Of a DNA stretch of 64,000 nt, positions 15,411 to 23,283 are shown in pieces. Numbering within the stretch: the stretch's first letter is position 1; every line of letters begins with the position of its first letter. A model generated the notes under the pieces. The model saw nothing but the letters and a program-made list of their open reading frames with translations, was not told the DNA's origin and ran no database searches. The translations under genes were made by a program, and so were the position numbers. The DNA is from a virus: IMG/VR virus record IMGVR_UViG_3300010399_000001, positions 1 to 64,000 of that record, one strand, 5' to 3'.

Positions 15411-16316
15411 TCACGGTCGAACGAGCTTGCGCACCAGCTCCCGAGCCAGACCCTCTACCTCATCCGAGACAAGCTCGATGGCCTCCAGCGACTGCGGGAA
15501 GCCGCCGCTCTCGGTCTTGTCGATGGCCTCCAGCCAGGCCACCAGATCGACGAACATCTGCGGCTCGGTGCGCGGCATATCCCGCAGTACGTAGGTACCG
15601 AGCGAGTCCATATAGGTGCGCAGGTCACCTCCTCCGCGCTCCGTGGCGAGCAGGTTGGCGCACAGCACCACGAACACGCCGATCAGCTGACCCCTGCGCA
15701 GGTCGGGATTGGACGGGTCCTCGCCGCCGTGTATGAACTCCTCTTTGACGCTCATCGCGGTCTGGAAGGCGGCGTCCAGCAGGCACTCACCGCCGTCGTC
15801 GTGGCACGCGCGCCACTTGGGCTGCCACTCGGGCGTGATCGCCAGGAACATCGCCCGCGCGGCTTCCACGTCGCCGTAGTTGCTGGCAGCGCCATCGTTG
15901 AGTTCGATCAGGTAGGTGTGATCGCGTTTGCACGGACTGGTCCGCAGCATGGTTTCCCTCGCCTCTGTGAATGCGTATATCCACGCCGGTCTCCCGGAAT
16001 CGGAAAGCCGGTCCCTCTGCGCCAGTTCATCGATGATCGCCGTGGCGATCAGTATTCGCATGGCCTCGCGCCACGCGCGGTACTTGTCCTTCCCCCTCTC
16101 GGTGTTGGTGGGTCTGGTTCTACCGCGCTCCCAGTCGCTGAGGCCGGAGAATGAGACCGTCCTGCCGAGCAGCTGCCTCATGACCTTCGCGACTTCTGTC
16201 AGCGGTATGTTGTGCCGTGCGCGCAGTTGCCTTGCCCAGACGAACTCAGGTTCCGGTTTGCCGGTTGCAACCTTGACGTACTTCCACGTCGATCCGGCCC
16301 TGCTGCGGGGTAGCAT
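15411..16316 (-). CDS. Helix-turn-helix protein, possible XRE-type regulator
   Basis: This protein has 301 residues, from ATG 16316 with AGGAGGTCGG upstream. Residues ~27-70 (ARQLRARHNIPLTEVAKVMR, then FSGLSDWERGRTRP) match an XRE-type DNA-binding domain. The remaining ~230 residues are helical with no recognised ligand or catalytic domain. It directly follows the SARP gene (8-nt gap) and ends that operon. Because two DNA-binding regulators are encoded together, a shared regulatory circuit is likely (inference). Confidence 0.7.
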   Translation of the reverse strand: MLPRSRAGSTWKYVKVATGKPEPEFVWARQLRARHNIPLTEVAKVMRQLLGRTVSFSGLSDWERGRTRPTNTERGKDKYRAWREAMRILIATAIIDELAQRDRLSDSGRPAWIYAFTEARETMLRTSPCKRDHTYLIELNDGAASNYGDVEAARAMFLAITPEWQPKWRACHDDGGECLLDAAFQTAMSVKEEFIHGGEDPSNPDLRRGQLIGVFVVLCANLLATERGGGDLRTYMDSLGTYVLRDMPRTEPQMFVDLVAWLEAIDKTESGGFPQSLEAIELVSDEVEGLARELVRKLVRP

Positions 16317-16324
16317 CCGACCTC

Positions 16325-17095
16325 CTAGATCTCTGCGCCATTGGACATCTTGTCGTTCAGGGCCAGGAACTCCTGGCCCATCTTCAGGCCCATCTCGTCG
16401 ACGATCGCGCATGCCTCGGCGAACGCCTTCACGGCCCGATCGCGCATGCCAGCGCGCCAGTAGGCGGTGACCAGCTTGACCCGCAACGACTCGCGCGTCG
16501 GATCGAGCGCGATCAGTTGCAGCAACTGGGTGATCGCGCCCTCGTTGTCACCGCGAGCAAGCAGAGCGCCGACCAGGGTCTCCTGCATCTCCGAGCGCAC
16601 CTGGGTGTAGTGTTCGGCCGCTGCGGTCAGGACCGGGCCTACGGCCATGCCCATCAGGAACGTGCCACGCCAGAGTGAGAGGGCGTCGGTTGCGGCTCGC
16701 TGGACCTGGGCCCAGTGACCATTGGCCTGGGCGATGCGCGCATGTGCGGCCAGGGTGGCGAACTGCTTGATGTCCGTGTCGGAGTCGCCCAGGTCTAGGC
16801 GGTGACCGCCAGATACCGTCCTGATCATCTCGCGAGGCAGGCCGATCTCCATCAGACCGGTGCGCAGATGATGGATGTAGACCTGCATCGCCGTCCGATA
16901 AGAGGATGGCACCTCATCCGGAGTCCACAGCTCTGGACGAACCTCCTCGCGCGCCACGTTCTCACCGGCTCTAATGGTCAGAAGTCCCAGCACGAGTTGC
17001 TGGTGGCGTGAGGTCGGTTCCCAGACCCGAAGACCGCGCGTCACGCGCATCGGTCCCAGCACCTCGAAACTCGCTCTCGTGTTAACGGTATTCAT
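16325..17095 (-). CDS. SARP-family transcriptional activator
   Basis: This 256-residue protein matches the Streptomyces antibiotic regulatory protein plan. Residues 8-95 form an OmpR-type winged helix (FEVLGPMRVTRGLRVWEPTS, RHQQLVLGLLTIRAGENVAR, MQVYIHHLRTGL). Residues ~105-250 form the bacterial transcriptional activation domain of TPR-like helices (AARAEH-like DALSLWRGTFLMGMAVGPVL, ALLARGDNEGAITQLLQLIA). SARPs bind direct heptameric repeats near -35 and recruit RNA polymerase to secondary-metabolite promoters. The ATG at 17095 follows GGAGTAGAG and lies 2 nt after the preceding gene. A phage copy could redirect host polymerase to phage or host promoters; this is inference. Confidence 0.85.
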   Translation of the reverse strand: MNTVNTRASFEVLGPMRVTRGLRVWEPTSRHQQLVLGLLTIRAGENVAREEVRPELWTPDEVPSSYRTAMQVYIHHLRTGLMEIGLPREMIRTVSGGHRLDLGDSDTDIKQFATLAAHARIAQANGHWAQVQRAATDALSLWRGTFLMGMAVGPVLTAAAEHYTQVRSEMQETLVGALLARGDNEGAITQLLQLIALDPTRESLRVKLVTAYWRAGMRDRAVKAFAEACAIVDEMGLKMGQEFLALNDKMSNGAEI

Positions 17096-17097
17096 CT

Positions 17098-17418
17098 CTA
17101 CTCCGGTAACTCCTTGACCAGCTCGTCGAGTACGCGTGCAAGCAGGGGTGGCATGCCGCGTGCACCCTCGTATAGGTGGCTGCGCGAGCCCTTTCCGGTC
17201 GCTCTCGGTCCGCCCACCTCGACCGTCGTGCACCGCCAGATCGGCTCGTTCGGCGTGCGGGTGAAGGTGGCGTCGATATAGTCCGGTCTGATGGTGATCT
17301 CGGCGTACTCTCCCCGATACGCACTCGGGAAGGTGATCGTCGCCGTACCATCCAGGGGTGCGCGCAAGATCTCGATACTGCGCTTCTCGACATCGCCGAT
17401 GGTTATCTCGTGGCGCAT
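17098..17418 (-). CDS. 106-residue protein, unknown function
   Basis: Its ATG at 17418 overlaps the upstream stop by one nucleotide (TGATG). It begins MRHEITIGDVEKRSIEILRA and continues with beta strands (TATITFPSAYRGEYAEITIR), then a helical C-terminus. It sits between the gene at 17418-18113 and the SARP gene, so all are co-expressed. No family is recognised. Confidence 0.65.
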   Translation of the reverse strand: MRHEITIGDVEKRSIEILRAPLDGTATITFPSAYRGEYAEITIRPDYIDATFTRTPNEPIWRCTTVEVGGPRATGKGSRSHLYEGARGMPPLLARVLDELVKELPE

Positions 17419-18113
17419 CAGATCTCCCGACTTCCGCGAATGCCGTCCCAGACTTCCCGCTCGTAGAGCGTCGCCGATGCAGCCTTGACCAGGCTGTCCC
17501 TTGCGAACGCGAGCCTGGCGTCGATCTCGGCGCTCCACGCGCTGCGCTCCAACTGCTGCGCATCCGGGGTCAGAGTGATCGAGTCGATCAGGCGCATACC
17601 AGCCACGGTTGCGGCGAAGAATGCCGCAGCCCCCAGTGCGGCGTGCACTGGCCCGTTGTCCAGCATCAGCTGGAAGTCGTCGATGGTGTCATCCCCCCCG
17701 TCGCCACCGCCCGACCCGTCCGCGCTCTCGACCAGAAATCTGATCTCGTCGGCGATGCGCTCCTGCCTGCGGCAGAGGTTGTCTAGACCAGCCATGATGA
17801 TCTCGTGCATGCCGTCCGGGCCGAATGCGACGCCGAGTTTGATGGCCCAGAACAGTCCCTGCCCGTAGAACAGGGACGCGCCGCCATCCTCACCCGGCAG
17901 CGAGCCGCAGATCTCGTCTGTAGCCGACATCAGCACGCCAGCCAGGACCGCGCGCCTCTGTGGGCCGGGTAGCGTCAGGTCGCCTTCGACCTTCCGCGCG
18001 GCGAGGCTCGCCACTCCACCGAGCGATCCGAGGGCGAACATGATGTCCTCGTCGCTCGGTACCTCGCTCGGTTCGCTGGAGCCTTCCGGCTCGCTGGTCT
18101 CGTCGGAATCCAT
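17418..18113 (-). CDS. 231-residue helical protein, unknown function
   Basis: This is the first gene of the SARP operon, downstream of promoter 18151-18163. The first ~25 residues are acidic and disordered (DSDETSEPEGSSEPSEVPSD). The rest is Ala/Leu-rich and helical (FALGSLGGVASLAARKVEGD, HAALGAAAFFAATVAGMRLI), some of it hydrophobic enough for membrane contact. No family is recognised. Confidence 0.65.
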   Translation of the reverse strand: MDSDETSEPEGSSEPSEVPSDEDIMFALGSLGGVASLAARKVEGDLTLPGPQRRAVLAGVLMSATDEICGSLPGEDGGASLFYGQGLFWAIKLGVAFGPDGMHEIIMAGLDNLCRRQERIADEIRFLVESADGSGGGDGGDDTIDDFQLMLDNGPVHAALGAAAFFAATVAGMRLIDSITLTPDAQQLERSAWSAEIDARLAFARDSLVKAASATLYEREVWDGIRGSREI

Positions 18114-18150
18114 GACCGCTCCTACTCTCGCGCGCTCTCTGCGCGCATGA

Positions 18151-18163
18151 GAGCAGCGTAGCA
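18151..18163 (-). promoter_or_regulatory. Conserved extended -10 promoter
   Basis: It reads TGCTACGCTGCTC on the minus strand with the hairpin GCTCTCATGCGCGCAGAGAGC. It heads the SARP operon. Confidence 0.7.
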
Positions 18164-18196
18164 TAATTTCCGCATAAGGGCACCGAGAGCGCAGAT

Positions 18197-18226
18197 GGAG
18201 CGGTACCCGCTCACGGGTACCGCTCC
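18197..18226 (-). terminator. Terminator-like hairpin
   Basis: Arms GGAGCGGTACCCG / CGGGTACCGCTCC lie 17 nt downstream of the second Lsr2-like gene. Confidence 0.65.
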
Positions 18227-18243
18227 AGTCTCACCAGGAGTGC

Positions 18244-18678
18244 CTACTCCTGATCGTCGGACTCCTCTTCGGGCTCGCTCTCACCTGCCTTACCCTCCAG
18301 GAGGGCGACCAGGTGATCGCGGTACTCCTCCAGCACGGACGGGCCCACGAAGAAGCCGATCTTCGGATAGCCGTTGTCCTTCGCCCACATCCGCGCGGCA
18401 TCCTTGTCGATCGGAGTGCCGTCCGGCATGGTGATGACGATCTTGCCTGTCGGCTCGGACCCGGAGCGCTTCTTCGGTGCGGTCGTGGTAGCCGCCTTGC
18501 GCTGACGCTCCTTCTTGGCGTCGGCCAGATCGAGGTACTTCTTGATGTCGGTCTGGAAGGTAACGAAGTTTGCATCCCCGAGGTCCAGGTTGCAGCGCGA
18601 ACCATCCACGATGATCGACACCTGATGTGTTGCATCGGTGCCGTCGATGTCGTCTGTGCGCACCACCTTGGTCGCCAT
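18244..18678 (-). CDS. Lsr2-like nucleoid-associated protein (copy 2)
   Basis: This 144-residue protein resembles the copy at 2641-3189 from the start (ATKVVRTDDIDGTDATHQVS, then IIVDGSRCNLDLGDANF). The C-terminal half (DAARMWAKDNGYPKIGFFVG, then VLEEYRDHLVALLEG) matches the Lsr2 DNA-binding helices. The linker is basic (AKKERQRKAATTTAPKKRSG) and the tail is acidic (EEESDDQE). It has its own promoter (18723-18735) and terminator, so it should be expressed independently of copy 1. Two Lsr2-like proteins on one phage may form heterodimers with each other or with host Lsr2. Confidence 0.8.
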   Translation of the reverse strand: MATKVVRTDDIDGTDATHQVSIIVDGSRCNLDLGDANFVTFQTDIKKYLDLADAKKERQRKAATTTAPKKRSGSEPTGKIVITMPDGTPIDKDAARMWAKDNGYPKIGFFVGPSVLEEYRDHLVALLEGKAGESEPEEESDDQE

Positions 18679-18722
18679 GTAAAGCCCCTTCCCGTCGCTC
18701 TCTCAGCGCTTAGCGCGCTAGA

Positions 18723-18735
18723 GAGCATCGTAGCA
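18723..18735 (-). promoter_or_regulatory. Conserved extended -10 promoter
   Basis: It reads TGCTACGATGCTC on the minus strand; the hairpin GCTCTCTAGCGCGC...GAGAGAGC follows. It drives the second Lsr2-like gene. Confidence 0.7.
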
Positions 18736-18751
18736 TGTGCGCGCTCTGTGA

Positions 18752-18967
18752 TCAATCATCACTATCAGGGCTGTTCAGATCCAGGCGTGGCCTATCTCTA
18801 TGAAGTGGCGTTCTGAACAGCCGCTCCAGACTGCCGTACAAGTCGATCAGGCCATCTAGTACGGTCGGGTAGTCCAACCCGGTTGCCGATTTCCATCCCG
18901 GGAGCGGATCGGCAGTGGCACTTCTTTTTAGAAGGTCGACCAGCGTGTCTTCATTCGGTCTGGTCAT
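18752..18967 (-). CDS. 71-residue protein, unknown function
   Basis: It begins MTRPNEDTLVDLLKRSATAD and overlaps the preceding gene by 17 nt. It is the last gene of the operon 18752-21651. It is mostly helical with a polar C-terminus (HRDRPRLDLNSPDSDD). No family is recognised. Confidence 0.6.
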   Translation of the reverse strand: MTRPNEDTLVDLLKRSATADPLPGWKSATGLDYPTVLDGLIDLYGSLERLFRTPLHRDRPRLDLNSPDSDD

Positions 18968-19409
18968 CCCAGGTCTCCACCAGGTTCATCAAGGCATCCA
19001 CCTCCGAGCCGCCATAGCCGGTCTTGCCTGTTGGGATGTGAGTGACCTTCTTGTAGTGCGCGCTGTTGGGTGTCGTCTGGAAGCGAAGATCCCCGCTTCT
19101 ACCGAGAGACGCGAGCAGCGCCAGGAGGCCGGGTCGCTTCTGATAGTCGATCCGCTCGGCTTCTGCGAACTCGGGCGACGGTGGCCAGATATTGCTGACC
19201 CGACCCGCATCTACACGCGAATCAACCAGCCATCGGTTATGTAGATCAGCGATGTGCGATGCGGTCTTCTCGTCCATGAAGCAGCCGACCTCATGCATCA
19301 CCTCACCCTGGGTGATCTCATCCGCCTCGGCGGGAGTCGCATCGATCGTCATGATGCACCACCCGCCTATCAGATCGTTCGACTTCGCATGCCAGGGCGC
19401 GTTCAGCAT
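18951..19409 (-). CDS. 152-residue protein, unknown function
   Basis: The start is taken at ATG 19409 (GAAGAG upstream), overlapping the preceding gene by 7 nt. It begins MLNAPWHAKSNDLIGGWCIM and contains polar, mixed alpha/beta sequence (EVGCFMDEKTASHIADLHNR) and a KVTHIPTGKTGYGGSEV stretch near the end. No family is recognised. It belongs to a run of short genes with overlapping ends. Confidence 0.6.
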   Translation of the reverse strand: MLNAPWHAKSNDLIGGWCIMTIDATPAEADEITQGEVMHEVGCFMDEKTASHIADLHNRWLVDSRVDAGRVSNIWPPSPEFAEAERIDYQKRPGLLALLASLGRSGDLRFQTTPNSAHYKKVTHIPTGKTGYGGSEVDALMNLVETWDDQTE

Positions 19410-19708
19410 CTCTTCGATGTCGACCTTCGGATATCCCTGCGCATCAGGCGCAGATCGTCCAGCCTCTCCCAGATCTCCGGGTCCTGGTGATCCAGCATCC
19501 ATGAGCACTCCTTGCGATAGTCGTGGAGATCGGCCATCCCTCGCACATCGCCACCCTGAGCGAACCCCTCACCCTTGCGCCATATCGGCCGCCAGTCGAA
19601 GTAGTGGCGCTTGGTGTGGATTCGCAGGCCGATCGGACTACCCCAGAGTCGCCTGTCGACGCTCCAGGGCCAGGTGAAGAACACCTTCACCCACCGGGTG
19701 TTGATCAC
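19403..19708 (-). CDS. 101-residue basic protein, unknown function
   Basis: A GTG start overlaps the preceding stop (GTGA). The protein is rich in Trp, Arg and Lys (INTRWVKVFFTWPWSVDRRL, HYFDWRPIWRKGEGFAQGG) and has a helical C-terminus. Nucleic-acid or membrane contact is possible. No family is recognised. Confidence 0.55.
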   Translation of the reverse strand: MINTRWVKVFFTWPWSVDRRLWGSPIGLRIHTKRHYFDWRPIWRKGEGFAQGGDVRGMADLHDYRKECSWMLDHQDPEIWERLDDLRLMRRDIRRSTSKRC

Positions 19709-20169
19709 AGGATCTCCTGGAGGCAGTCCTCTGGATCGTAGCCAGCCTCATCTGGAAATCTGTTACCCCTGTCCGGCCACATCACCTGCCAAGCCTTCGG
19801 ATAGTCACCGTAGAGGCGCTTGGCGACGCCGAGGAGCGCCTTATCGGTAATCTCCCGCAGCTTGACGTTGTAGCCGCCACTGATGATCCCCTCGATGATC
19901 AAACCGTCCATCGGTTTGATGCCGCGATTGGTGATGGCGATCGGCAGGTCGTTGAGCAGATGGTGGGACTGATGGGGGGAGAGCCCGGACTGCATGATCT
20001 CGTAGCCGAACCTCTCGTCAGCCGTGAGTCCAACGGTGTAGGAGAAGTTCTGCTCGCGCCCCTCCCCCGCACCCACGTAGATGATCGCGTGACCGCACTT
20101 CTCGATCGTGGCCATCAGGTCGAGCATGAACTCGTCCTCACCCTTCTCGCACATGTCGCACATCGTCAT
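19705..20169 (-). CDS. DUF4262-domain protein
   Basis: This 154-residue protein matches the DUF4262 pattern: residues ~21-80 (TIEKCGHAIIYVGAGEGREQ, NFSYTVGLTADERFGYEIMQ, SGLSPHQSHHLLNDL) and a C-terminal WPDRGNRFPDEAGY. DUF4262 proteins occur in actinobacteria and phages, and their function is unknown. Two Cys at the N-terminus (MTMCDMCEKG) are extra. It has an ATGA overlap with the zinc protein upstream. Confidence 0.8.
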   Translation of the reverse strand: MTMCDMCEKGEDEFMLDLMATIEKCGHAIIYVGAGEGREQNFSYTVGLTADERFGYEIMQSGLSPHQSHHLLNDLPIAITNRGIKPMDGLIIEGIISGGYNVKLREITDKALLGVAKRLYGDYPKAWQVMWPDRGNRFPDEAGYDPEDCLQEIL

Positions 20170-20432
20170 TCACTCCATTCGACTGTCTCGTACTCGTGAT
20201 TGCAGGCGGGTCTGCGCTTGCGAACCAGCCGCCCCTCATCTCGGGACTTGATCACGCATTCGTCGCACAGGTTGATCTCAAGATGCGTCCGATCCATCAG
20301 ATCGAACACCTCCGAGCCGTAGTTGCCGCTGGCGGAGAACATCACCCCGCAGTCCGGCTGCAATGGCGCATAGGCGGGATCGACCGGCTCTAGCGCCTTA
20401 CCGCACCTGATGCACGGCAATGGTGCACTCAT
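20166..20432 (-). CDS. Small zinc-finger protein
   Basis: This 88-residue protein begins MSAPLPCIRCGKALEPVDPA. Cys pairs at CIRC and CDEC, with a third Cys-His (CNHEYETVEW), should bind zinc. It overlaps both neighbours (ATGA). Such zinc knuckle proteins are common in actinophage accessory regions; the specific role is unknown. Confidence 0.65.
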   Translation of the reverse strand: MSAPLPCIRCGKALEPVDPAYAPLQPDCGVMFSASGNYGSEVFDLMDRTHLEINLCDECVIKSRDEGRLVRKRRPACNHEYETVEWSE

Positions 20433-20926
20433 GACGCCTCCGCATGCGTCTTGCAGAACCACTCGCCGCCACGGATCACCCAACCGCCGCCAAGGAGGGC
20501 CTTGGCTGCGTTCTCGTTGATGCTGCGGCTGTTATCGGACCACTTCTCGGCTGCCTGGCATGTCGGGCTCGGGCACCGCAGCAGGTGCTCGTAGAGGTTG
20601 CGGGACGCATGTCCCGGCGGGTCGTCTGGAAACCTATCCGGTGGAATATCTCTCGGCATCAGGTCCGGATATGCAGACCTACGCATACCACGCCTCACCT
20701 CGATCCATGGCTTGTACTCGCCATCCTTCAGGACGAAGACAGTCAGATCGCACGTAAAGATGCCATCGACTACCTTCTGGTATGAATTGACGCGCGGATC
20801 AAAGCGGATGCGCTGACCTACTGCGGACTTGACCAGGCCAAGAGTGCTGTGCGACTTGAACTCAGGCTTGCGGCCGGGAATCCTCGTCGCATAGGGCTTC
20901 GGCTTGAACTCTATAGGCTTAGTCAC
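20429..20926 (-). CDS. 165-residue protein, unknown function
   Basis: It has a GTG start in a GTGA overlap. It begins MTKPIEFKPKPYATRIPGRK, is basic in the N-terminal half, and has a Cys pair late (RCPSPTCQAAEKWSDNSR) plus FCKTHAEAS at the end. The Cys/His spacing (two CP-type Cys and a terminal C..H) could make a zinc site. No family is recognised. Confidence 0.6.
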   Translation of the reverse strand: MTKPIEFKPKPYATRIPGRKPEFKSHSTLGLVKSAVGQRIRFDPRVNSYQKVVDGIFTCDLTVFVLKDGEYKPWIEVRRGMRRSAYPDLMPRDIPPDRFPDDPPGHASRNLYEHLLRCPSPTCQAAEKWSDNSRSINENAAKALLGGGWVIRGGEWFCKTHAEAS

Positions 20927-21651
20927 TTTTTCCCCTTGCTGAGCTTCTCCAGCTTTTCCATCGCGTAGGCGTAGCGCACCGAGCCTGGTGAGGATTGCGC
21001 CGCCATATGCTCGTAGTGGTATTCATCGCTCTCCCACATATGCGTCATGTCTCGCATGCGCAGGCCAGAACCGGGAAGGAATAGACGATCAATGCATCTC
21101 CTACAGTGGCATCCCGGAATCGTATTGGTGCGATCATCCAGATCTATCTCGCGCCACTGGCGCTTGCGGTCGCATGCCTCGCACTCGGGAACCGGATAGG
21201 AGTCGTGCTTACCGGCCTTATGGTCTCCGTCATAGATCTCTTCTGCCGTTGGCTCGTACGGGCAGGTGATCACGCATGACCAGTGGGCGTCGCGCTCCCC
21301 CCACTTCTGTATATAACGGTCAATGCCGGTCAGCTCTAGAAAGGCGTCCTTGTAGCGATACTCGGCCAAGTCACTGATGCCGCAGACGGGGCACTGGTCG
21401 ATCGACGGGGAACGGGTGTAGGGCTGCATCTTCGCCGCTATCGGCTTCGGCTTCACCGTCCCGATCGGCGCGTAGGACACCCCGTAGAGCATCCCGCCAA
21501 TGGCGCTTGGGATCAGAGCGAAAGGGAGGGTGCTCCAGTGAATCATTCCGACGTTGGCCAGGATGATGCAGACGACGAGAAGGATGCCGGAGTATGCGAT
21601 CTCATGCCTGCCCACCCTGCGCAGCGTCGAGCGCGTCGACTCTCTCATCAT
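20923..21651 (-). CDS. Membrane protein with cytosolic zinc domain
   Basis: This 242-residue protein starts at ATG 21651 (GAGGGGAC upstream) as the first gene of its operon. Two transmembrane helices (GILLVVCIILANVGMIHWST, FALIPSAIGGMLYGVSYAPI) occupy residues ~20-65. A Cys-rich soluble part follows (CPVCGISDLAEYRY, CVITCPYEPTAEE, CEACDRKRQW, CHCRRCID). At least two zinc sites are likely. No family is recognised. Confidence 0.65.
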   Translation of the reverse strand: MMRESTRSTLRRVGRHEIAYSGILLVVCIILANVGMIHWSTLPFALIPSAIGGMLYGVSYAPIGTVKPKPIAAKMQPYTRSPSIDQCPVCGISDLAEYRYKDAFLELTGIDRYIQKWGERDAHWSCVITCPYEPTAEEIYDGDHKAGKHDSYPVPECEACDRKRQWREIDLDDRTNTIPGCHCRRCIDRLFLPGSGLRMRDMTHMWESDEYHYEHMAAQSSPGSVRYAYAMEKLEKLSKGKK

Positions 21652-21675
21652 GTCCCCTCGGGTATCTCAAGCTAT

Positions 21676-21688
21676 GAGCATTGTAGCA
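21676..21688 (-). promoter_or_regulatory. Conserved extended -10 promoter
   Basis: It reads TGCTACAATGCTC on the minus strand and heads the operon 18752-21651. Confidence 0.7.
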
Positions 21689-21689
21689 T

Positions 21690-21709
21690 GTGCCCTCGCG
21701 CGAGGGCAC
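21690..21709 (-). terminator. Palindromic hairpin between operons
   Basis: GTGCCCTCGCGCGAGGGCAC is a perfect 20-bp palindrome ending the operon 21795-28264. It abuts the next promoter. Confidence 0.55.
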
Positions 21710-21794
21710 GAGGGCACCGCTAGTTCAGAGGTCAAAGATCGCGCTGAGTATCGCTACGATCAGATCGCCGATCACCTCGAAGCAGCCATCGCCG

Positions 21795-21998
21795 TCAGGA
21801 AGCGAGATCGTCTTCTTCGATCTCTTCTTCGAGATCTTCGAGTTCCGCTTCCAGCCCATCCGGCTCTCCATTCAGCCCCAGCATGTCGATCAGCAGGTCG
21901 GCGTCGGGCTGAGTCATGCATCGCTCGATCATCGCCTCGCGCACCTGCGAGGTGACATTTACCGGTCCGCTATCCAGCCCCCTCTTGCGCGCGCTCAT
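21795..21998 (-). CDS. 67-residue acidic protein, unknown function
   Basis: It begins MSARKRGLDSGPVNVTSQVR at 21998, in an ATGA overlap with the preceding gene. It ends in a highly acidic helix (LEAELEDLEEEIEEDDLAS), which could act as a DNA mimic or binding tail, though this is speculative. It is the last gene of a long operon. Confidence 0.55.
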   Translation of the reverse strand: MSARKRGLDSGPVNVTSQVREAMIERCMTQPDADLLIDMLGLNGEPDGLEAELEDLEEEIEEDDLAS

Positions 21999-22396
21999 AC
22001 CTGCGGATCGATCAGTCCGGGCAGGTCTGCCAGCCCCTGCTCCAGCAGTTCGTAGGCCACCGCGATCCTTGCACTGCCGGGATCGTTCGGGTGCTTGTCG
22101 ATCCACCCCTTGAGCCAGGTCATCACCTGGCGGTGCCCCTCGCTGATCACCGATAGCTGGGACTTCAGGGCGTTCAGGTTGCCGTGTGCGTCTTCACTGA
22201 GTTCACGCGCATTGTCAGCGCGCTCCCGCCACTGCTCAGTGAATCCCAGGTTCTCGTCGTGCAGCTTGAGCAGGTCGGTGGTCGCCTGCTGCCAGAAGTC
22301 GCGCTGGGCGATCAGGTGCCCGACGAATCCCTGTTCGATGGCCTGACGGATCTCGGTGATCCGGTCCGGCTTCTCCTCTACGGTCTGCTCGATCAC
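21995..22396 (-). CDS. 133-residue helical protein, unknown function
   Basis: GTG start (TAGTG overlap). The sequence is helical with coiled-coil character in the middle (ERADNARELSEDAHGNLNAL, KSQLSVISEGHRQVMTWLKG). No family is recognised. It is co-transcribed with the genes at 22396-28264. Confidence 0.6.
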   Translation of the reverse strand: MIEQTVEEKPDRITEIRQAIEQGFVGHLIAQRDFWQQATTDLLKLHDENLGFTEQWRERADNARELSEDAHGNLNALKSQLSVISEGHRQVMTWLKGWIDKHPNDPGSARIAVAYELLEQGLADLPGLIDPQV

Positions 22397-23283
22397 TACT
22401 CACCCTCCTGTGCTGTAGAACCGTGCGCCCACTCGCTGCGGGGCAGCAGGTTGCCGAAAGCGTCGTGCGTGTCATACCAACTCGCAAGCTCTGCGATCTG
22501 AGCTGCGTCCAGCCATGGGTCCTTGCTGTCACAGATGACCCGGTCGTTGCCGTAGACGGTATGAAGACAGATGGCAGCCACGATGATCGCCTGCTCGAAG
22601 CTGTCACCGCCGCAGTTCAGATCCGTGTCATGGAAGTGCGCGTCGCGCAGCGAGTGCTCATCGATCGGCTTGCTGGTCGGCCACTCCCACTTGCCCATCT
22701 CCACCCATACCTGAGTGTGGGTGTTGAGAGCGTCATCATCCTCGGCGTGACGGGTGATCGGGTCTACCTTCACCACCGCGATATCGACCGATCGGGTTAT
22801 GCCGTGATCGCGCATCAGCCTTCGGTGGTGGATGCGCTCCTGCGGCGTCTGGGAGCGATCGCCGTCGAACTGCCAGAAGGCGGGATGGCCGTCAAGAAAG
22901 TGCCACGCGTTGTAGAAGTCGAGCGGATTGCTCTCGAAGGCCCGAACTGTCTCCCTCCACTCCTTATCGTGGATGCCCTGAACGTCGGCGAACAGCTCAC
23001 CCCAGGTGCCATCTTCGCGACCCTCATCCTGGGCCCAGGACTCGCGGATGCGCTCGTCGTTGCAAGGAATAACGGGCAGGACGATCGGCTTCTCCTCAAG
23101 GCGCTTCTGGCTGCGGTCATACACCACGGCCTTGACGATCTGATATGCGGTATCTTCCGTCAGCGCGCGCCACCCCTCGATCTCCTCCCCGTGTTGCTCG
23201 GTGGGCAGGCGGCGAAGGCGTTCACGCAGGCTGTCCTGGTCGTGCTTGGTGAGCTTGTCGGCCCACTCGGGCATCTCAGTCAC
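22396..23283 (-). CDS. 295-residue acidic protein, unknown function
   Basis: Starts at GTG 23283 or ATG 23274 and overlaps the preceding gene by 8 nt. It is rich in Asp, Glu, Trp and His (SWAQDEGREDGTWGELFADV, FYNAWHFLDGHPAFWQFDGD). It contains DAHFHDTDLNCGGDSFEQAI, which has a metal-site look but no known signature. No family is recognised. Confidence 0.6.
   Translation of the reverse strand: MTEMPEWADKLTKHDQDSLRERLRRLPTEQHGEEIEGWRALTEDTAYQIVKAVVYDRSQKRLEEKPIVLPVIPCNDERIRESWAQDEGREDGTWGELFADVQGIHDKEWRETVRAFESNPLDFYNAWHFLDGHPAFWQFDGDRSQTPQERIHHRRLMRDHGITRSVDIAVVKVDPITRHAEDDDALNTHTQVWVEMGKWEWPTSKPIDEHSLRDAHFHDTDLNCGGDSFEQAIIVAAICLHTVYGNDRVICDSKDPWLDAAQIAELASWYDTHDAFGNLLPRSEWAHGSTAQEGE

Noticed and set aside
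21726-21776. 16-codon peptide after 21795-21998
   Set aside because: It has a GTG without a clear ribosome-binding site and is too short to support.
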